Part shown: piece after piece, positions 61,335-64,000 of the stretch | Position numbering within the stretch: the first letter of the stretch is position 1 | How the letters are laid out: each line of letters opens with the position of its first letter | Source of the DNA: Candidatus Margulisiibacteriota bacterium | GTDB lineage: Bacteria; Margulisbacteria; Riflemargulisbacteria; GWF2-39-127 | Reading direction: 5' to 3' | NCBI GenBank assembly: GCA_003242895.1 | Contig: QKMY01000060.1 | Location: 1 to 64,000 of the forward strand | Length of the DNA stretch: 64,000 nt | Translations under genes and position numbers: made by a program | The notes under the pieces: generated by a model | What the model was told of the DNA's origin: nothing | What the model saw: the letters and a program-made list of their open reading frames with translations, nothing else | Database searches by the model: none

Positions 61335-63497
61335 ATGAGTAACACAGAAAACGAAGAGACCTATCTAACAAAAACTTACGAGAAAAGAATCGTATTTATT
61401 CTGGCTTTTTTTATGATGCTCCTATTGATTGTGATTGGAAGATTGTTTTATTTCCAAGTCATTCATCATAAACAGTTTCTTGCTCTTTCTCAAGCTCAAC
61501 AAAGGCGAGCTGTTGTTGTTAATTCAAATAGGGGCAATATTTTTGATCGAAATAATAATTTATACGCTACCAGTATTGATTCATATTCACTTTATGGAAA
61601 TCCGAAGATCATAAAATTAACTTCTTCTGAGATAAATAATTTATCGGCAGCTATACATGTTTTGCCTCAGAAAATTGAAAAAGATTTGAGTGTCGATTTT
61701 ACCTTCACCTGGATTAAAAGAAAGTTGACCAAAGAAGAAGAGGAAGCTTTTCGGTTTCTTAAGTATGAAGGTATTTATTTTGCCTACGATAAATACAAAA
61801 AACCTTATATCTACGTTAATTCCTCTGAAGTGAAAGATAAAGAAAGATATGCACAATATTTGTCGAAAACTCTCAATGTCGATTATGCCAAAATCTTGAA
61901 CAACTTAAAAAAAATAAACGATTTTTTTACTGTCAAAAAGAATATTTCCAATGAAGAACTGCAAACAATAAAGCGAGAAACATATTATGGATTCGAGCTG
62001 AGCCGTGAAGATAAGCGTATTTACCTTAAAGGTACCTGTGCTTCAGATATTTTAGGCTACGTTGGAATGGATAATGAGGGTTTTGCCGGTATCGAGTATA
62101 ATTTCAATAATGATATGAAGGGCAAAGGCGGGAAGATATTAGTTGAGTATGACAGAAAAGGCAACGAGATATTTACACATACCAAAAAATTCACTCACCC
62201 TGAAAATGGGAAGAATATCTATTTAACAATAGATAATTACATTCAATTTGTTTCTGAGCGGGCAATAAAAAAAGCGGTTGAAGATTTTAATGCGGAAAGA
62301 GGTATGGTTGTTGCGATGGAACCTGAGACCGGAGATATTCTGGCCTTGGCTGTTTATCCTACCTTTGATCCGAACAATTACATGAAATACGATAGAAATG
62401 TACTGATGAATGATCTTATTTCCCTTGTTTATGAACCGGGGTCTACTTTCAAAGTTGTTACAATTGCTTCAGCTCTTGATTTAGGCGTGGTAGACGAGAA
62501 TACCCGTATTGCATGTCCTCCTACGTTGGAAGTTGGTAGCCGGGTAATAAGGGAAGCTCATTCCTCCGGCGGTACTAAAGTTCTGACAACAACGGAGATA
62601 TTACGTGACTCGATTAATGTCGGGACAGCGAAAATCGGAATGATGATGTCTCCTAAGGTTTTCTATGAAAAGGTAAAAAGTTTTGGCATAGGTCAGCGCA
62701 CAGGGATCGATCTTCCCTTTGAATCAATGGGTATATTCAGGAACTATAAAACATGGTATGAGTCTGATAGGGCAATTATCCCCTTTGGTCATGCAGTTTC
62801 CGTTACTGCTTTGCAGATTATTAATGCAATCTCTTCCATATGTAACGATGGAGTTCTTCTCAAACCTAAGATAGTGAAGAAAATTGCAAGTTATGACGAA
62901 AAGTACGTCCATACGTTCCCCACAGTTGAAATAAGGCGGGTCATTAAATCAGAGAGCGCCAGAAAAGTGCGAAATATGATGAGAGAGGCTGTTATTCATG
63001 GAACCGGCGCATCGGCAGATATTCCAGGATATTCCGTAATTGGTAAGACCGGAACGGCTTGGAAAGTTGACCCGAATACCGGGAGATACAAGCGCGGAAG
63101 CTATATCGCGTCATTCATCGGTGCGCTACCGAAGGACAAACCTAAAATGGTGCTTGCTATAATTATTGATGATCCTACAACGACAATATGGGGAAGTACT
63201 GCTGCTGCACCTGTTTTCAAAGAGATAATGCAGCATATTGTTAACTATCTGGAGATACCTCCTGATATCGTTACTGATAATACTAAGTCGGAAGTTATTG
63301 CACATACTAATCCAGGTTTAAATCGAAGGCACAATAATGTCCAGATTATCAATGACTCAGTTGTACAAACAAATAACTCTACTGTTATAAATAATGATAA
63401 CAGCACTAATAATACGGTTATTAATACAGATACTCCGGAATATATGCCAACGATAAAAAATGATAGTAGTTCTACTTCTGATATAGAAAGCTATTAG
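61335..63497 (+). CDS. ftsI: Peptidoglycan transpeptidase FtsI (PBP3) with an Asn-rich tail
   Basis: Class B penicillin-binding protein that cross-links septal peptidoglycan. 720 residues: one membrane helix (about 17-39), the pedestal domain (SNRGNIFDRNNNLYAT), and the transpeptidase with SxxK STFK (Ser370), SxN SIN (Ser426) and KTG (Lys571). FGIGQRTGIDLPFE and KTGTAWKVD are typical. The last 70 residues are rich in Asn, Thr and Ser (for example NNSTVINNDNSTNNTVINTD) and form an unusual low-complexity tail in place of PASTA domains. It follows ftsL by 37 bases. Confidence 0.95.
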   Translation: MSNTENEETYLTKTYEKRIVFILAFFMMLLLIVIGRLFYFQVIHHKQFLALSQAQQRRAVVVNSNRGNIFDRNNNLYATSIDSYSLYGNPKIIKLTSSEINNLSAAIHVLPQKIEKDLSVDFTFTWIKRKLTKEEEEAFRFLKYEGIYFAYDKYKKPYIYVNSSEVKDKERYAQYLSKTLNVDYAKILNNLKKINDFFTVKKNISNEELQTIKRETYYGFELSREDKRIYLKGTCASDILGYVGMDNEGFAGIEYNFNNDMKGKGGKILVEYDRKGNEIFTHTKKFTHPENGKNIYLTIDNYIQFVSERAIKKAVEDFNAERGMVVAMEPETGDILALAVYPTFDPNNYMKYDRNVLMNDLISLVYEPGSTFKVVTIASALDLGVVDENTRIACPPTLEVGSRVIREAHSSGGTKVLTTTEILRDSINVGTAKIGMMMSPKVFYEKVKSFGIGQRTGIDLPFESMGIFRNYKTWYESDRAIIPFGHAVSVTALQIINAISSICNDGVLLKPKIVKKIASYDEKYVHTFPTVEIRRVIKSESARKVRNMMREAVIHGTGASADIPGYSVIGKTGTAWKVDPNTGRYKRGSYIASFIGALPKDKPKMVLAIIIDDPTTTIWGSTAAAPVFKEIMQHIVNYLEIPPDIVTDNTKSEVIAHTNPGLNRRHNNVQIINDSVVQTNNSTVINNDNSTNNTVINTDTPEYMPTIKNDSSSTSDIESY

Positions 63498-63543
63498 TCA
63501 ATTTTTTATAGTTTTTTGCCTAGATATTTGTTTATTTCAGGTA

Positions 63544-63921
63544 TCAGTGCCATCCGAACATACTAATAATATTAGAGATAATAATTTGGGAATTTTCTCC
63601 AATATCAGATGTTTTTGATGCGATATCATTAATGCTGTTTAATGAACCCTCTATCATGAGCCTGTTTGTTTTGTTGCTTTTTACTTGTTCAGCGATCGAA
63701 TTAAGTGTTTCACTCATGAGTTCTTTGTCGTCACTGCTGAGCTCATTACTTACCAGGATATATTTATATAATAGTCCGATTTCTGAGTTTATTAGATCTA
63801 TTAGCGACCCATCTTCCGGGATGTAGGTATTTTTGAATGTATTATAAGCTGCGCTAATTTGTAGGTTATGCGGGCTATTAGCAAAAATATTCTGATCCCC
63901 AACCGTGTTTTTCTTATCCAT
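63544..63921 (-). CDS. Small protein of unknown function
   Basis: 125 residues from the ATG at 63921, which has a run of G residues as Shine-Dalgarno, like the ankyrin gene. The open frame reaches 63999 and possibly past the window, but that part is less likely to be coding. The protein is hydrophilic and mainly helical, with EIGLLYKYILVSNELSSDDKEL and SLNSINDIASKTSDIGENSQ stretches; there is no signal peptide or recognised domain. It is convergent with ftsI, 46 bases apart. Function unknown. Confidence 0.5.
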   Translation of the reverse strand: MDKKNTVGDQNIFANSPHNLQISAAYNTFKNTYIPEDGSLIDLINSEIGLLYKYILVSNELSSDDKELMSETLNSIAEQVKSNKTNRLMIEGSLNSINDIASKTSDIGENSQIIISNIISMFGWH

Positions 63922-64000
63922 GACTATCCCCCCCTTAATCCCTGAATGTATTTCTTCAGTTGCCGGTATGGCTGTTATTACCAGGGGAATATAGTACATA

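Noticed and set aside
63922-63999. Longer start for the last minus-strand gene
   Set aside because: ATG 63921 has a clear G-rich Shine-Dalgarno; the extra residues look non-coding, though the window edge prevents certainty.
1-64000. CRISPR array, prophage, insertion sequence or defence island beyond the type III R-M pair
   Set aside because: No regularly spaced repeats, transposase, integrase or phage structural genes were seen; ankyrin and TPR repeats are protein-level only.

Overview
The window is AT-rich chromosomal DNA from a diderm (Gram-negative-type) bacterium that is probably anaerobic. An outer membrane is indicated by a trans-envelope MlaEFD set (17256-20126), a PorV/UPF0164-type barrel, a lipoprotein and an FtsI/FtsL division cluster. 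Other features resemble Firmicutes and other Terrabacteria: an S-box SAM riboswitch with a terminator, the rsmD-coaD-coiled-coil gene order, Rex, FapA/DUF342, FakA/DegV, YprB-type RNase H and a four-cysteine L28. NifS/NifU, an isolated 4Fe-4S ferredoxin, a TM1266-like small protein and Rex suggest redox-flexible, oxygen-avoiding metabolism. An uncultured diderm lineage such as Margulisbacteria would fit, but the sequence alone cannot settle this.

Layout. 1-4362: a type III restriction-modification pair (Mod partial and apparently frameshifted, Res intact). 4440-13515: a long, tightly packed + strand run with many ATGA overlaps, holding rsmD, coaD, a coiled-coil gene, rph, aroK-aroB-aroQ, a short M24 peptidase, a hybrid histidine kinase, ispD-ispF and an rRNA methylase. 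13586-20126: an unknown gene, then a SAM-I riboswitch controlling metX-metW, continuing into nnrD and mlaE-mlaF-mlaD. 20283-25926: fapA, then on the minus strand yfcE, a TadV/CpaA prepilin peptidase and two tandem Flp pilins (one only 56 aa), then rpmB, fakA and a wrecked degV. 25967-31103: recG, then a minus-strand ECF nickel transporter (nikMNQO) with a NikR that has a complete Ni site. 31224-36854: nifS-nifU-ferredoxin, an MBL hydrolase, an RNase H-like nuclease, a HAD phosphatase and a CPBP protease. 37276-43545: amt-glnB, a TM1266-like gene, a PAS histidine kinase, a DUF1328 small membrane protein, a ten-ankyrin-repeat protein and rex. 43929-50542: an FKBP, a radical SAM protein and an MCP-CheW-CheA signalling operon. 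50519-53451 (minus): a polysaccharide deacetylase, CmoA and a companion methyltransferase. 53666-58372: a PorV-like barrel with a secreted subtilase carrying a FlgD-like C-terminus, and a large TPR protein. 58528-63497: a lipoprotein, a glyoxalase-II-like gene, and rsmH-ftsL-ftsI of the division/cell-wall cluster.

The least ordinary items are: MlaD with a C-terminal beta-rich tail ending in phenylalanine; RsmD in which DPPY reads GAPY; CmoA with Lys where the E. coli enzyme has its carboxylate-binding Arg, overlapping a divergent CmoB-like methyltransferase; the degV wreck beside fakA; palindromic elements between nikR and nifS and after the FKBP gene; and a consensus promoter followed by about 350 nt of non-coding DNA between rex and the FKBP gene. 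No CRISPR array, insertion sequence, prophage, rRNA or tRNA gene was recognised.
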